Notes: a model not told the origin generated them from the sequence alone. Shown: positions 25,803 to 34,490, numbered from the stretch's first letter. The stretch: 64,000 nucleotides of DNA from Flavobacteria bacterium BAL38 (GCA_000169355.1 AAXX01000001.1:1-64000); one strand, 5' to 3'. Translations and numbers: made by a program.

Positions 25803-27365
25803 CTATGAGCTACACGACAACATCGAACAGCCTACTTTATGTCGCGCCCAGTCTGGTCGTTTAGCAAACCATTTTTCATATTGCGGTTGTTCGTCGTATG
25901 GATTTTTAAGCAATGTATAAAATTCATCAATTACAGAATAATCTTGTTTCTCCGCAGCTTCAATGGCTAATTGTGCCATATAATTTCGCAACACATATTT
26001 TGGATTCACTTTATTCATAGCTTCTTTTCGTTCTTCGTCTGAACCAACTTCTGCTTTAATTTTCTCCAAATACAATTCCATCCAATTTAGCCAACTCGTT
26101 TTTAATGTCGTTACAATTTTATCGGGTTGATAAAACGCTAAGATAATTTTAGCTAACGCTTCTTCAGAAGTATCTGTTTTTAACACATTGGCCAAATTGC
26201 GATAGAAAATCGTCATATCGGTTTCTGAAGCAGTTAACAAAGTCGTTAATTCATCTTGAAAATGAGCATCGTATTCCGCTTGTAATCCCAACTTCTGCTG
26301 TTGGATTATCGGAAATTGACTGTCGAATTGCTGACTGTAACTATTCAACACTTGTTCCATTGAAGCAATATCTTCAATCAATGGATACAAAGCATTTCCA
26401 AGTTGTACTAAATTCCATAAAGCAATATCAGGTTGGTTTCTAAAACGATATCTTCTACCTTCCGCATCGGTAGTATTTGGTGTCCAATCCGGGTCATAAT
26501 CTTCCAACCATCCATACGGCCCGTAATCAATCGTAAGTCCTAAAATCGACATGTTGTCGGTATTCATAACGCCATGAACAAAACCAACGCGTTGCCAATG
26601 CAGCACCATTTCCACCGTTCTATTCACCACTTCCTTATAAAACTGCAAATACTTTTCTTTTCCCGATATAGTAATTTGAGGATAAAAATACTGAATCGTA
26701 TAATCGGCTAACGCTTTTAAATTTTTGATGTCTTTTCGAGCAGCAAACAATTGAAAATTCCCAAAACGAATAAAAGTTGGAGCCACTCTACATACCACTG
26801 CACCGTCTTCATAAGCAGCATTCCCGTTGTATAAAACATCTCGCAAAACTTTGTCGCCAGTTGTCACCAAGGATAACGAACGAGTGGTTGGCACACCCAA
26901 ATAACACATCGCTTCACTACACAAATGCTCACGTATAGAAGAACGTAAAACGGCAAAACCATCAGCCGATCTAGAATAAGGTGTTGCCCCTGCTCCTTTT
27001 AATTGTAAAGTAAAACGTTGGTTATTATGTATAACTTCAAACAAATTAATCGCTCTACCATCACCTAATTGTCCAGCCCAATTACCAAACTGATGCCCAG
27101 CATAAGCCATGGCATAAGGTGTAGTATTAGGATAAACCATACTTCCCGAAACTAATTTTAAAAAATCATCGGTTTTAGTTGCTTCTTTTGATAGCCCTAA
27201 AAATGCAGCAACTTCTTCTGCAACATGAACAAAAGCAGGATTAGAAGGAACTCTAGGTGTAACAAAAGAGTAAGCAGCTTCATAAACTTGTCTACGAGTA
27301 TTAGCCGTTTCTTGATCAGCGGGAAGTTGAGTGGTAAAAGTATCTTGAATCGTAAATTTCATCAT
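25803..27365 (-). CDS. selO: SelO family protein adenylyltransferase (YdiU)
   Basis: A pseudokinase-fold AMP transferase of 520 residues. Key motifs are KGAGATPYSR (Lys of the ATP site) at about 130, VHGVMNTDNMSILG and DYGPYGWLEDY (metal-binding Asp). The C-terminus ends CSS, where eukaryotic SelO has selenocysteine and bacterial ones cysteine. It AMPylates redox proteins under oxidative stress. It abuts yaaA (its ATG immediately follows the yaaA stop), so the two are co-transcribed. Confidence 0.95.
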   Translation of the reverse strand: MMKFTIQDTFTTQLPADQETANTRRQVYEAAYSFVTPRVPSNPAFVHVAEEVAAFLGLSKEATKTDDFLKLVSGSMVYPNTTPYAMAYAGHQFGNWAGQLGDGRAINLFEVIHNNQRFTLQLKGAGATPYSRSADGFAVLRSSIREHLCSEAMCYLGVPTTRSLSLVTTGDKVLRDVLYNGNAAYEDGAVVCRVAPTFIRFGNFQLFAARKDIKNLKALADYTIQYFYPQITISGKEKYLQFYKEVVNRTVEMVLHWQRVGFVHGVMNTDNMSILGLTIDYGPYGWLEDYDPDWTPNTTDAEGRRYRFRNQPDIALWNLVQLGNALYPLIEDIASMEQVLNSYSQQFDSQFPIIQQQKLGLQAEYDAHFQDELTTLLTASETDMTIFYRNLANVLKTDTSEEALAKIILAFYQPDKIVTTLKTSWLNWMELYLEKIKAEVGSDEERKEAMNKVNPKYVLRNYMAQLAIEAAEKQDYSVIDEFYTLLKNPYDEQPQYEKWFAKRPDWARHKVGCSMLSCSS

Positions 27366-28124
27366 TTATCGGGTGTAAACTAAAGTAGTTCCTTTAGACA
27401 AATTAGCATCAAATGCATACCCATCGTAATTAAAGTTTTTTAAATCTTCTATAGTTGAGGCATTCGTATCTATAATATAACGCACCATTAAGCCTCTTGC
27501 TTTCTTTGCAAAAAAGCTAATCATTTTAAGCTTACCATCTTTATAATCTCTAAATTCGGGAGTAATAATAGGCACTTTTAGTGTTTTAGTATCAACAGCA
27601 GAAAAATATTCGTTACTTGCTAAATTTAGGAATAATTCATCAGGTGATAATTCATCATTTAACGACTGTGTTAGCTTCTTTTTCCAGAACTCATACAGGT
27701 TCTTTTTTGTCCCAATAGGCAAAGAAGTCCCCATTTCTAATCGATACGGTTGCATTAAATCTAAAGGCTTTAAAATACCATATAAACCAGAAAGAATGCG
27801 TAATTTATCTTGTAGAACCGCCATTTTATCGGCAGAAATAGTATAAGCATCTAAACCTGTATAAACATCGCCATCAAAAGCATAAATTGCAGGACGTGCG
27901 TTTTCAGCAGTAAAAGGCAACGACCAATTTTGATTGCGTTCCCAATTCAAATCGGCTAACTTTTCTGAAATATCCATTAACTCCATTAATTGTTTTGGCT
28001 TTTTCTTTTTTAGGGACTTTTGAATGGATTCCGCTTCTTTTAAAAATAAACTTTCTGTAAAAGCTTGTGTAGGAAGAGGTGCTTCAAAATTTAAAGATTT
28101 TGCTGGTGATATAACAATTTTCAT
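27366..28124 (-). CDS. yaaA: Peroxide stress protein YaaA
   Basis: A 252-residue member of the YaaA/DUF328 family, which limits iron and DNA damage during peroxide stress. Characteristic motifs are ISPAKSLNFE at the start, FDGDVYTGLDA (about 83-93), LSGLYGILKPLD and ITPEFRDYKDGKLK. Downstream selO starts immediately, giving an oxidative-stress operon of two genes. A candidate -7 TACTTTTG lies about 30 bases ahead. Confidence 0.95.
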   Translation of the reverse strand: MKIVISPAKSLNFEAPLPTQAFTESLFLKEAESIQKSLKKKKPKQLMELMDISEKLADLNWERNQNWSLPFTAENARPAIYAFDGDVYTGLDAYTISADKMAVLQDKLRILSGLYGILKPLDLMQPYRLEMGTSLPIGTKKNLYEFWKKKLTQSLNDELSPDELFLNLASNEYFSAVDTKTLKVPIITPEFRDYKDGKLKMISFFAKKARGLMVRYIIDTNASTIEDLKNFNYDGYAFDANLSKGTTLVYTR

Positions 28125-28154
28125 AGTGATTTTAAGATATTAAACTTATACTTT

Positions 28155-28162
28155 CAAAAGTA
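28155..28162 (-). promoter_or_regulatory. -7 element ahead of yaaA-selO
   Basis: Minus-strand TACTTTTG, matching TAnnTTTG, 31 bases before the yaaA ATG. No good -33 element. Confidence 0.4.
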
Positions 28163-28223
28163 CGAAAATAAGGCAATATGAGATTTAGAAAACGATAAAT
28201 ATTACTTATACTACAATTAGAAA

Positions 28224-28249
28224 TAAAAAAATCCCGATTAAATCGGGAT
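28224..28249 (-). terminator. Rho-independent terminator of the HMA gene
   Basis: ATCCCGAT/ATCGGGAT arms with a three-base loop are followed on the minus strand by a T-run. It closes the gene ending at 28256 and separates it from yaaA. Confidence 0.75.
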
Positions 28250-28255
28250 TCTATA

Positions 28256-28522
28256 TTAACTCATTTTTCCAATGGCACAGCTTACATATGATTTAGCTTT
28301 TGAACCTAAACTATTTGCTTCGCCGTCCTCAGGATATCCTAGTGTTTTTAATTTCTCTTTTACTTCTATTAGCTTTTCCTCTGTGGGATAAGCAAAAGAA
28401 ACCTTACTTTCTTCAACATTTACTGTTACTTCAGTAATGGCTTCTAGTTGAGCTAAATTCTTTGTGATGGTGTTAGCACAACCACCACATTTTAAATTTT
28501 GTATGTATATTGTAGTTTTCAT
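28256..28522 (-). CDS. Heavy-metal-associated (HMA) domain protein
   Basis: An 88-residue copper-chaperone-like protein. The metal-binding motif is CGGCANT (residues 12-18), with the usual betaalphabetabetaalphabeta pattern through EVTVNVEESKVSFAY. A C-terminal extension with a further Cys (AKSYVSCAIGKMS) is slightly unusual. It probably carries Cu(I) or another soft metal. It is monocistronic with its own terminator. Confidence 0.9.
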   Translation of the reverse strand: MKTTIYIQNLKCGGCANTITKNLAQLEAITEVTVNVEESKVSFAYPTEEKLIEVKEKLKTLGYPEDGEANSLGSKAKSYVSCAIGKMS

Positions 28523-28545
28523 AATACTGTATTTTGTGTGAATAA

Positions 28546-28553
28546 CAAATTTA
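28546..28553 (-). promoter_or_regulatory. -7 element ahead of the HMA gene
   Basis: Minus-strand TAAATTTG, a TAnnTTTG match 23 bases before the ATG. Confidence 0.4.
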
Positions 28554-28601
28554 CATAATCTACCTCTAATAAAGCTACAGATGCAATACTTTAACTTAAC
28601 T

Positions 28602-29015
28602 TTAATGCGGTAACTTATCTTTTAGCAATCCGTAAATATACGTTCCTAACAATGCTCCTATTAATACAACTGCAATAGCATAAGTCCCGGTTCCTAACAA
28701 AATGAAAATAGGTCCTGGACAACTACCTACTAATGCCCAACCCAAGCCAAACAAACTACCGCCAATAATGTAACGCCAAAAACCACGTTCCTTTTCAATC
28801 ACATGAATTGGAAACCCTTTGTAATCTTTAATCTTATATCGTTTAATAATTTGAAGTCCAATAACACCCGTAAATAAAGCCATTCCAATAATTCCAAACA
28901 TATGAAACGATTGAAAGTGAAACATTTCATAGATACGATACCAAGAAACAGCCTCTGCTTTCGTTAAAACTATTCCGAAAAAAATTCCAGTTAAAAAAAA
29001 TCTAGCTAATTTCAT
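28602..29015 (-). CDS. YeeE/YedE-type membrane protein (DUF6691-like)
   Basis: A protein of 137 residues with four hydrophobic segments and motifs GSLFGLGWALVGSCPGP (conserved Cys). It is half of a two-gene YeeE/YedE pair, a group that imports thiosulfate or other sulfur species in some bacteria. The conserved Cys of SCPGP is thought to contact the sulfur substrate. It lies four bases downstream of its partner, 29020-29586, and both probably form one channel-like complex. Confidence 0.88.
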   Translation of the reverse strand: MKLARFFLTGIFFGIVLTKAEAVSWYRIYEMFHFQSFHMFGIIGMALFTGVIGLQIIKRYKIKDYKGFPIHVIEKERGFWRYIIGGSLFGLGWALVGSCPGPIFILLGTGTYAIAVVLIGALLGTYIYGLLKDKLPH

Positions 29016-29019
29016 GTAC

Positions 29020-29586
29020 TTATACTGTTTTAATAATTAATGGTAAAAGGTAATGTGCCATAAGCAAGCCTCCAATAAAAAATCCGATGACGGCTACCAA
29101 AGAAGGCAATTGAAAGTTACTTAATCCAGAAATAGCATGACCAGAAGTACAACCACCAGCATAACGCGTTCCAAAACCAATTAACAATCCGCCTATCAAA
29201 AGAATGGCAAAACCTTTTGGAGTTTTCAATGTTTCCATGCTAAAAATAGCATCTGGCATTAGTTTACCTTTTGGAGCATCAATTCCTAAAGTTTGTAATT
29301 GTGAAACCGTATCGGGATTAATATTTACACCAGTTCCATTTGATAAAAAGTAAAAAGCAATAAATCCGCCCACAAAAGCACCTAAAACAACCGCTAAACT
29401 CCATTTTTGTTCACGCCAATCAAACTTAAAAAAATCGCTAAACTTTCCAGCTCCAGCCATAGTACACATGGTACGAAGGTTAGAAGACATTCCAAACGAT
29501 TTACCAAAATAAGTTAAAATAAGCATGGTTAACCCGATTAAAAAACCAGATATTGCCCAATGCCACGTTCCATAAATATATTCCAT
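29020..29586 (-). CDS. YeeE/YedE-type thiosulfate transporter-like protein
   Basis: A membrane protein of 188 residues with about five hydrophobic segments and the signature GFGTRYAGGCTSGHAISG (conserved Cys). I use ATG 29586, because the frame's upstream TTG lies inside the -7 promoter element at 29605-29612. It pairs with the next gene to reconstitute the full-length YeeE architecture. Likely substrate is thiosulfate or another sulfur compound. The first gene of a two-gene operon. Confidence 0.9.
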   Translation of the reverse strand: MEYIYGTWHWAISGFLIGLTMLILTYFGKSFGMSSNLRTMCTMAGAGKFSDFFKFDWREQKWSLAVVLGAFVGGFIAFYFLSNGTGVNINPDTVSQLQTLGIDAPKGKLMPDAIFSMETLKTPKGFAILLIGGLLIGFGTRYAGGCTSGHAISGLSNFQLPSLVAVIGFFIGGLLMAHYLLPLIIKTV

Positions 29587-29604
29587 TTTATTTGCAATTT
29601 TGTG

Positions 29605-29612
29605 CAAAAATA
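29605..29612 (-). promoter_or_regulatory. -7 element of the YeeE pair
   Basis: Minus-strand TATTTTTG, an exact TAnnTTTG match 18 bases before the ATG at 29586. It rules out the longer TTG-initiated frame. Confidence 0.5.
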
Positions 29613-29656
29613 GAAATAATAGATGGCTTTTTAATAACTACTATTACTATTTTAGT

Positions 29657-29664
29657 TAATTTTG
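29657..29664 (+). promoter_or_regulatory. -7 element of the DUF4199 gene
   Basis: TAATTTTG, an exact TAnnTTTG match 22 bases before the ATG at 29687. Confidence 0.45.
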
Positions 29665-29686
29665 AAACACCAAAATTCAAATTACA

Positions 29687-30169
29687 ATGAAAAAGTTTAA
29701 AATAGAATTCAAATGGGCTTTAATAACAATACTTATTTTTTTAGCTTGGATGACTTTAGAAAAAGAAATGGGTTTTCACGATGTAAAAATAAAATGGGAA
29801 CCGCTTTTTAATATTTTATATATTTTTCCATTATTCCTGCTTTACTTTTTAGCGCTTTTAGACAAAAAAAGAAATTATTATAACGGAAACATGAATTGGA
29901 AACAAGGAATAATAGCTGCTATAGTTATTTCCTTTATAATAGTTCTTTTTAGTCCGATTTCACAATTTATTCTTCATGAATTCATAAGTCCTAACTTTTT
30001 AAACAATACAATAAATTATACCGTTGCCACTAAAAAACTATCCATAGAAGAAGCTAAAGAATACACTACACTATCAAGTTCTATTTGGAAAAACATTTCA
30101 GATAGTCTATCGTTTGGAGTAGTTATTGGCGCGATTGTTGCTTATATTTTAAAAACAAAAACAGAGTAA
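29687..30169 (+). CDS. DUF4199-type membrane protein
   Basis: A protein of 160 residues with four hydrophobic segments (about 10-25, 35-55, 70-95, 140-157), matching DUF4199 in length and topology. Function is unknown in the family. The adjacent lipoprotein gene starts two bases after its stop, so they are probably translated together. Confidence 0.78.
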   Translation: MKKFKIEFKWALITILIFLAWMTLEKEMGFHDVKIKWEPLFNILYIFPLFLLYFLALLDKKRNYYNGNMNWKQGIIAAIVISFIIVLFSPISQFILHEFISPNFLNNTINYTVATKKLSIEEAKEYTTLSSSIWKNISDSLSFGVVIGAIVAYILKTKTE

Positions 30170-30170
30170 A

Positions 30171-30632
30171 ATGAAATACATATCTTATTTATTAATTTCA
30201 ATCTTATTTACCAGTTGTGTAAGCACTCAATCTACATTAAAAAACGTAGATAAAACAGCCTTACGACCTTTAATTAAAGATAAAGCATATATCATTACAG
30301 AATATGCTACTGATTCAAAATATGCGTACGATGAAGATTATCCTATCAACATTGGAAACATTAGAGAAAATCAAGAAGACATTAATGTTGCCTACTATTT
30401 CAATGGATTAGAAGGTCCAAATGGCGAAAAAATTAGCTATAAAAAAATAGATACTTGTTGTCCGTTTCCTACAACAAATACTACTATGGGAGCAGGAACA
30501 ATAGGCATTTATGAAATTACATTTGAAGGAAGTAATAAAAAAGCAACCCTTTATATTAATATATACGAAAAAGGTAAACTACTATGTCCAAAGGGATTTT
30601 CAATTAAAAAATTTCCTGAAGTAGATAAATAA
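30171..30632 (+). CDS. Predicted lipoprotein
   Basis: A protein of 153 residues with a signal peptide and lipobox FTSC (Cys at about 16). The mature part contains YDEDYPINIGNIREN and CCPFPTTN, with no recognised family. It follows the DUF4199 gene by one base. A strong terminator follows, so these two genes form a complete unit. Confidence 0.75.
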   Translation: MKYISYLLISILFTSCVSTQSTLKNVDKTALRPLIKDKAYIITEYATDSKYAYDEDYPINIGNIRENQEDINVAYYFNGLEGPNGEKISYKKIDTCCPFPTTNTTMGAGTIGIYEITFEGSNKKATLYINIYEKGKLLCPKGFSIKKFPEVDK

Positions 30633-30660
30633 AAACTATTTTAGTATCTGTAACATTTGT

Positions 30661-30695
30661 AACCTTTTCTACTGCTGTAGGAAAGGTTTTTATTT
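30661..30695 (+). terminator. Rho-independent terminator
   Basis: AACCTTTTCTAC and GTAGGAAAGGTT form a 12-bp stem with one T-G pair around a TGCT loop (30661-30688), followed by a T-rich tract. It ends the DUF4199-lipoprotein unit. Confidence 0.8.
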
Positions 30696-30696
30696 T

Positions 30697-30704
30697 TATC
30701 TTTG
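30697..30704 (+). promoter_or_regulatory. -7 element TATCTTTG of kdsA
   Basis: Exact match directly after the preceding terminator, 22 bases ahead of ATG 30726. A longer frame starts at a TTG inside this element and is rejected. Confidence 0.5.
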
Positions 30705-30725
30705 CAACTTCAAAATCAACACAAA

Positions 30726-31544
30726 ATGAATTTAAAAAACATTCCACAAATTAAACATATAGAAAGCGGAAACTTTTTTTTGCTTGCAGGTCCATGCGCT
30801 ATTGAAGGCGAAGAAATGGCTATGCGAATTGCAGAAAAACTAGTTTCTGTTACAGATAAATTAGAAATACCTTTTGTATTTAAAGGATCTTTTAAAAAAG
30901 CAAATCGTTCTCGTATAGACAGCTTTTCTGGAATTGGTGATGAAAAAGCGCTGAAAATTCTTGAAAAAGTTTCTAAAGCATTTGGAGTGCCAACTGTAAC
31001 CGATATTCATACAAACGAAGATGCTGCTATGGCTGCTGCTTATGTAGATGTTTTACAGATTCCTGCGTTTTTAGTTCGTCAGACCGATTTAGTTGTGGCG
31101 GCTGCAAATACAGGAAAAACTGTAAACTTAAAAAAAGGACAATTTATGAGTCCGGAAAGCATGAAACATGCGGTACAAAAAGTTTTAGATTGCCAAAATG
31201 AAAATGTAATGGTTACCGATAGAGGTACCATGTTTGGCTACCAAGATATGATTGTTGACTTTAGAGGAATTCCTACAATGCAACAACAAGCTACAACTGT
31301 ATTAGATGTAACACATTCGTTACAACAACCTAACCAAATGACAGGAGTTACTGGCGGTCGTCCGGATATGATTGAAACGATTGCAAAAGCAGGAATTGCT
31401 GTTGGTGTTGACGGAATTTTTATAGAAACTCATTTTGATCCTGCAAATGCTAAAAGTGATGGCGCTAATATGTTGCATTTAGACTATTTTGAAGGATTAA
31501 TGACTAAACTAGTTGCGATACGAAAAACCGTAAACCAATTTTAA
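30726..31544 (+). CDS. kdsA: 3-deoxy-8-phosphooctulonate synthase (KDO-8-P synthase)
   Basis: A TIM-barrel enzyme of 272 residues. It condenses phosphoenolpyruvate with D-arabinose 5-phosphate, the first committed KDO step of lipopolysaccharide synthesis. Motifs are LAGPCAIEGEEMA, VFKGSFKKANRSR, TDIHTNEDAAMAA and GVDGIFIETHFDPA. I use ATG 30726. It is followed after 16 bases by a predicted outer-membrane protein gene, with no intervening terminator. Confidence 0.97.
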   Translation: MNLKNIPQIKHIESGNFFLLAGPCAIEGEEMAMRIAEKLVSVTDKLEIPFVFKGSFKKANRSRIDSFSGIGDEKALKILEKVSKAFGVPTVTDIHTNEDAAMAAAYVDVLQIPAFLVRQTDLVVAAANTGKTVNLKKGQFMSPESMKHAVQKVLDCQNENVMVTDRGTMFGYQDMIVDFRGIPTMQQQATTVLDVTHSLQQPNQMTGVTGGRPDMIETIAKAGIAVGVDGIFIETHFDPANAKSDGANMLHLDYFEGLMTKLVAIRKTVNQF

Positions 31545-31560
31545 TATTTTTTTTAATTAA

Positions 31561-32406
31561 ATGAAACATCCATTTTCAATGGTTGTACTAACTTTTTGTG
31601 TGTTTTCACAGTACACCTTTTCGCAAGAAACAGTAGAAAATCCTGAAAAATACACAGCGCACAACAAAGGTAAATTTTATATTTTTTGGGGTGGAAATCG
31701 CGAATCGTTCTCAAAGTCAGATATTCATTTTAAAGGAGCAGATTACGACTTTACTTTACACAATGTTGAAGCACATGATAAACCAAAAGGGTTTCATTTA
31801 GATTACTTTAATCCTTCTAGAATGACTATTCCTCAAACTAATATTAGAATAGGTTATTTCATATCAGACCATTACAATATTTCAATTGGATTAGATCATA
31901 TGAAATATGTCATGTACAACGATAAAAGAGTGAATTATTCTGGATATTATCCAAATGCAGGAACTTATGGTGAAAATCCGATTGGTGATGAACTAACACT
32001 TAAAGAAGACTTTTTACTTTTTGAACACACCGATGGTTTAAATTACATTAACACTGAAATTTCTCGTGTAGATGATATTTCAAGCATTTTTAAAATAACT
32101 AATACTGATAAATTTCAAATTAATTTAACAGAAGGAATTGGTGGTGGATTTTTATACCCAAAAACAAATGCAACGCTTTTAGGAAAAGAACGTCACGACG
32201 ACTTTAATGTGGCAGGTTTTGGTTTGGGAGCTAAAGTGGGACTAAACTTTACATTTTTTAAATATTTCTTTATTCAAACCGAATTAAAAGGAGGTTATAT
32301 CGAAATGAATAACATTAAAACTACAAATGATAGTGCCGATTCTGCTCAACAAAACTTTTGGTTTCTACAACGAATACTAACTATAGGTGGAATATTTAGA
32401 ATCTAA
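31561..32406 (+). CDS. Predicted outer-membrane beta-barrel protein
   Basis: A protein of 281 residues with a signal peptide (cut near TFSQ, residue 22). Strand-rich sequence with many aromatic girdle residues, such as FYIFWGGNRESF and FQINLTEGIGGGF, suggests an outer-membrane barrel of the OprB/OmpA-like sort. No functional family recognised. It is probably co-transcribed with kdsA and ends at the bidirectional terminator. Confidence 0.72.
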   Translation: MKHPFSMVVLTFCVFSQYTFSQETVENPEKYTAHNKGKFYIFWGGNRESFSKSDIHFKGADYDFTLHNVEAHDKPKGFHLDYFNPSRMTIPQTNIRIGYFISDHYNISIGLDHMKYVMYNDKRVNYSGYYPNAGTYGENPIGDELTLKEDFLLFEHTDGLNYINTEISRVDDISSIFKITNTDKFQINLTEGIGGGFLYPKTNATLLGKERHDDFNVAGFGLGAKVGLNFTFFKYFFIQTELKGGYIEMNNIKTTNDSADSAQQNFWFLQRILTIGGIFRI

Positions 32407-32422
32407 CCAAAAAAAACATAGT

Positions 32423-32459
32423 AAAAAAGCACGAAGAAATTAACTTCGTGCTTTTTTTT
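32423..32459. terminator. Bidirectional rho-independent terminator
   Basis: GCACGAAG/CTTCGTGC arms with a seven-base loop, A-run before and T-run after, ending both the rightward barrel gene and the leftward bcp gene. Confidence 0.85.
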
Positions 32460-32910
32460 ATTTTAAAATTTGAGCCGCATGCGCTTTTGTTTTTACGTCT
32501 GAAATTACTTCTTCAATAATTCCTTTTTCATTGATAACAAAAGTAGTTCTATGAATTCCATCATAAACTTTACCCATAAACTTTTTTGGTCCCCAAACGC
32601 CAAATGCTTCAATTACAGATTTATCTTCGTCTACTAATAAAGGAAATGGCAATTCGTACTTGTCAATAAATTTAGCTTGTGCTTTAGCGCTATCGGCACT
32701 AACCCCTAATAATTCGTAATTGTTTGCTTTAAAACGCTCAAAATTATCTCTTAAATCACATGCTTCAGCGGTACAGCCTGGAGTACTTGCTTTAGGGTAA
32801 AAAAATACCACTAATTTTTTTCCTGAGTAATCTTCTAGTTTATGTGCTACTCCATTTTGGTCTAAACCTAAAAATTGGGGCGCTTTATCTCCTGCTTTTA
32901 ATGTTGTCAT
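32458..32910 (-). CDS. bcp: Thioredoxin-dependent thiol peroxidase (Bcp/PrxQ)
   Basis: A 150-residue peroxiredoxin reducing peroxides with electrons from thioredoxin. Peroxidatic Cys is in STPGCTAEACDLRDN and the resolving Cys five residues later (PrxQ arrangement). The fold continues through GVSADSAKAQAKF and PFPLLVDEDK. Cytoplasmic, monocistronic, ending at a shared terminator. Confidence 0.95.
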   Translation of the reverse strand: MTTLKAGDKAPQFLGLDQNGVAHKLEDYSGKKLVVFFYPKASTPGCTAEACDLRDNFERFKANNYELLGVSADSAKAQAKFIDKYELPFPLLVDEDKSVIEAFGVWGPKKFMGKVYDGIHRTTFVINEKGIIEEVISDVKTKAHAAQILK

Positions 32911-32976
32911 AATTTATGGTTTAAAGGTTAGATGTTTATAAGGTTAATAGCTTCAAAACTCATCAATGAAATTGAA

Positions 32977-33007
32977 TTTTGATATTGCACTTTAACTTTA
33001 TAAATTT
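32977..33007 (+). promoter_or_regulatory. Promoter of nth
   Basis: TTTG (32977-32980) and TAAATTTA (33000-33007) are separated by 19 bases. The -7 box has one mismatch to TAnnTTTG. ATG of nth follows 20 bases later. Confidence 0.5.
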
Positions 33008-33027
33008 ACAAATCAAAGTTAGTTAAA

Positions 33028-33678
33028 ATGACAAAAAGCGAGAAGGTAACATTTGTTATAAATACGTTAAATGAATTATATCTAGAAATTCCGATACCAT
33101 TAGACCATAAAGATCCATATACTTTATTAATTGCGGTTTTGCTTTCGGCACAATGCACCGATGTTCGTGTAAACCAAATTACACCTATCTTGTTTGCAAA
33201 AGCTGATAATCCGTATGATATGGTAAAAATGAGTGTAGATGAAATTAAAGAAATTATTCGTCCTTGTGGATTATCTCCAATGAAATCAAAAGGAATTTAT
33301 GGTTTATCGAAAATTTTAATTGAAAAGTACGACGGAATAGTTCCTCAAAGTTTTGAAGCTTTAGAGAGTTTCCCAGCTGTAGGACATAAGACTGCAAGTG
33401 TGGTTATGAGTCAGGCTTTTGGAGTTCCTGCGTTTCCAGTAGATACACACATTCATAGATTGATGTATCGATGGGGTTTGACCAATGGTAAAAGCGTGCA
33501 ACAAACTGAAAAAGATGCCAAACGCATTTTTCCTGAAGCCTGTTGGAACGATTTACACTTGCAAATTATTTGGTACGGACGTGAATATTCTCCAGCAAGA
33601 GGTTGGAATTTAGAAAAAGATACTATTACGAAGACAATAGGAAGAAAAAGTGTTTTGGAAGCCTATTCAAAAAAATAA
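33028..33678 (+). CDS. nth: Endonuclease III-like DNA glycosylase lacking the Fe-S site
   Basis: A 216-residue HhH-GPD glycosylase for oxidised pyrimidines. The catalytic Lys is in FPAVGHKTASVV and the Asp in PVDTHIHR, both intact. The C-terminal loop that usually holds four cysteines of a 4Fe-4S cluster instead reads YGREYSPARGWNLEK, with no Cys. Flavobacterial Nth proteins of this sort are known to me by pattern only. The gene is monocistronic with a strong terminator. Confidence 0.95.
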   Translation: MTKSEKVTFVINTLNELYLEIPIPLDHKDPYTLLIAVLLSAQCTDVRVNQITPILFAKADNPYDMVKMSVDEIKEIIRPCGLSPMKSKGIYGLSKILIEKYDGIVPQSFEALESFPAVGHKTASVVMSQAFGVPAFPVDTHIHRLMYRWGLTNGKSVQQTEKDAKRIFPEACWNDLHLQIIWYGREYSPARGWNLEKDTITKTIGRKSVLEAYSKK

Positions 33679-33680
33679 AA

Positions 33681-33710
33681 AATGCCTCAAATCTATTTGA
33701 GGCATTTTTT
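33681..33710. terminator. Bidirectional rho-independent terminator
   Basis: AATGCCTCAAAT and ATTTGAGGCATT form a 12-bp stem with a short loop, flanked by A- and T-runs. It ends nth and the leftward small gene. Confidence 0.85.
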
Positions 33711-33854
33711 TTAATTAGCTATAATTTCAATGTTTGAATTTCCTACTTTATACATATTCAAAGCTTTTGAATAATTAAGTAAAAACGAAATCGTTTCTTT
33801 TTTAGGTTTCATTTGTTGCGCCGCTAATTTTTTCTTAGAGTAGAGTTTTGCCAT
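33711..33854 (-). CDS. 47-residue basic protein
   Basis: A short gene of 48 codons starting at ATG 33854, beginning MAKLYSKKKLAAQQMKPKK and ending at a TAA. It is strongly basic at the N-terminus and mildly hydrophobic after. The opening matches a small conserved flavobacterial protein that I recall by sequence only. It lies between nth and the ECF sigma gene, with a terminator downstream. Function unknown. Confidence 0.75.
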   Translation of the reverse strand: MAKLYSKKKLAAQQMKPKKETISFLLNYSKALNMYKVGNSNIEIIAN

Positions 33855-33905
33855 TTAAATAATGTTGATTAATTATTAAATAACGACAAAATTTTACTTT
33901 TAGTA

Positions 33906-34490
33906 TTAATTAGTTAAAATAATTTGATTTTTCTCAATTATCTTTCTCAAATTTAACAATGCATAACGCATTCTACCTAAAGCAGTATTGATACTTACTC
34001 CTGTTAAATCTGCAATTTCTTTAAAACTAAGGTCTTGATACATGCGCATTACCAATACTTCTTTTTGATCTTCCGGAAGTTCTTCTAACAATTTATTTAA
34101 ATCGGAAGCCACTTGTTCTGAAATCATTTGTCCTTCAATATTTAAAACATTATCAGTCATATAATTAAAAACCGAATATTCTTCCGTATCTCGTTGGTAG
34201 GGCATTTTTTTTGCTTTTCGGTAATGATCTACTACCAAATTATGAGCAATACGCATTACCCAAGGCAAAAACTTTCCTTCTTCGTTATACGAATGAGATT
34301 TTAAAGTTTTTATGACTTTAATAAATGTATCTTGAAAAATATCATCAGATAAATCTCTATCATTTACTTTCGAATAAATGAAACCAAAAATTTTAGATTG
34401 ATGTCTTTGTATCAGTGTAGATAGAGCAGATTCATCTCCGCCTATATAATTCTTTACCAATACCGCATCAGGAAGTACAAGATTAGCCAT
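33906..34490 (-). CDS. ECF-type RNA polymerase sigma factor
   Basis: A sigma-70 family protein of 194 residues with regions 2 and 4. Region 2 is in FGFIYSKVNDRDLSDDIFQDTF and VMRIAHNLVVDHYRK (about 30-95). Region 4 is a HTH in ELPEDQKEVLVMRMYQ and SFKEIADLTGVSINTALGRMRYAL (about 135-185). No anti-sigma gene is adjacent, which fits a solitary sigma that resembles those controlling broad envelope or stationary functions in Flavobacteriia. Confidence 0.92.
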   Translation of the reverse strand: MANLVLPDAVLVKNYIGGDESALSTLIQRHQSKIFGFIYSKVNDRDLSDDIFQDTFIKVIKTLKSHSYNEEGKFLPWVMRIAHNLVVDHYRKAKKMPYQRDTEEYSVFNYMTDNVLNIEGQMISEQVASDLNKLLEELPEDQKEVLVMRMYQDLSFKEIADLTGVSINTALGRMRYALLNLRKIIEKNQIILTN

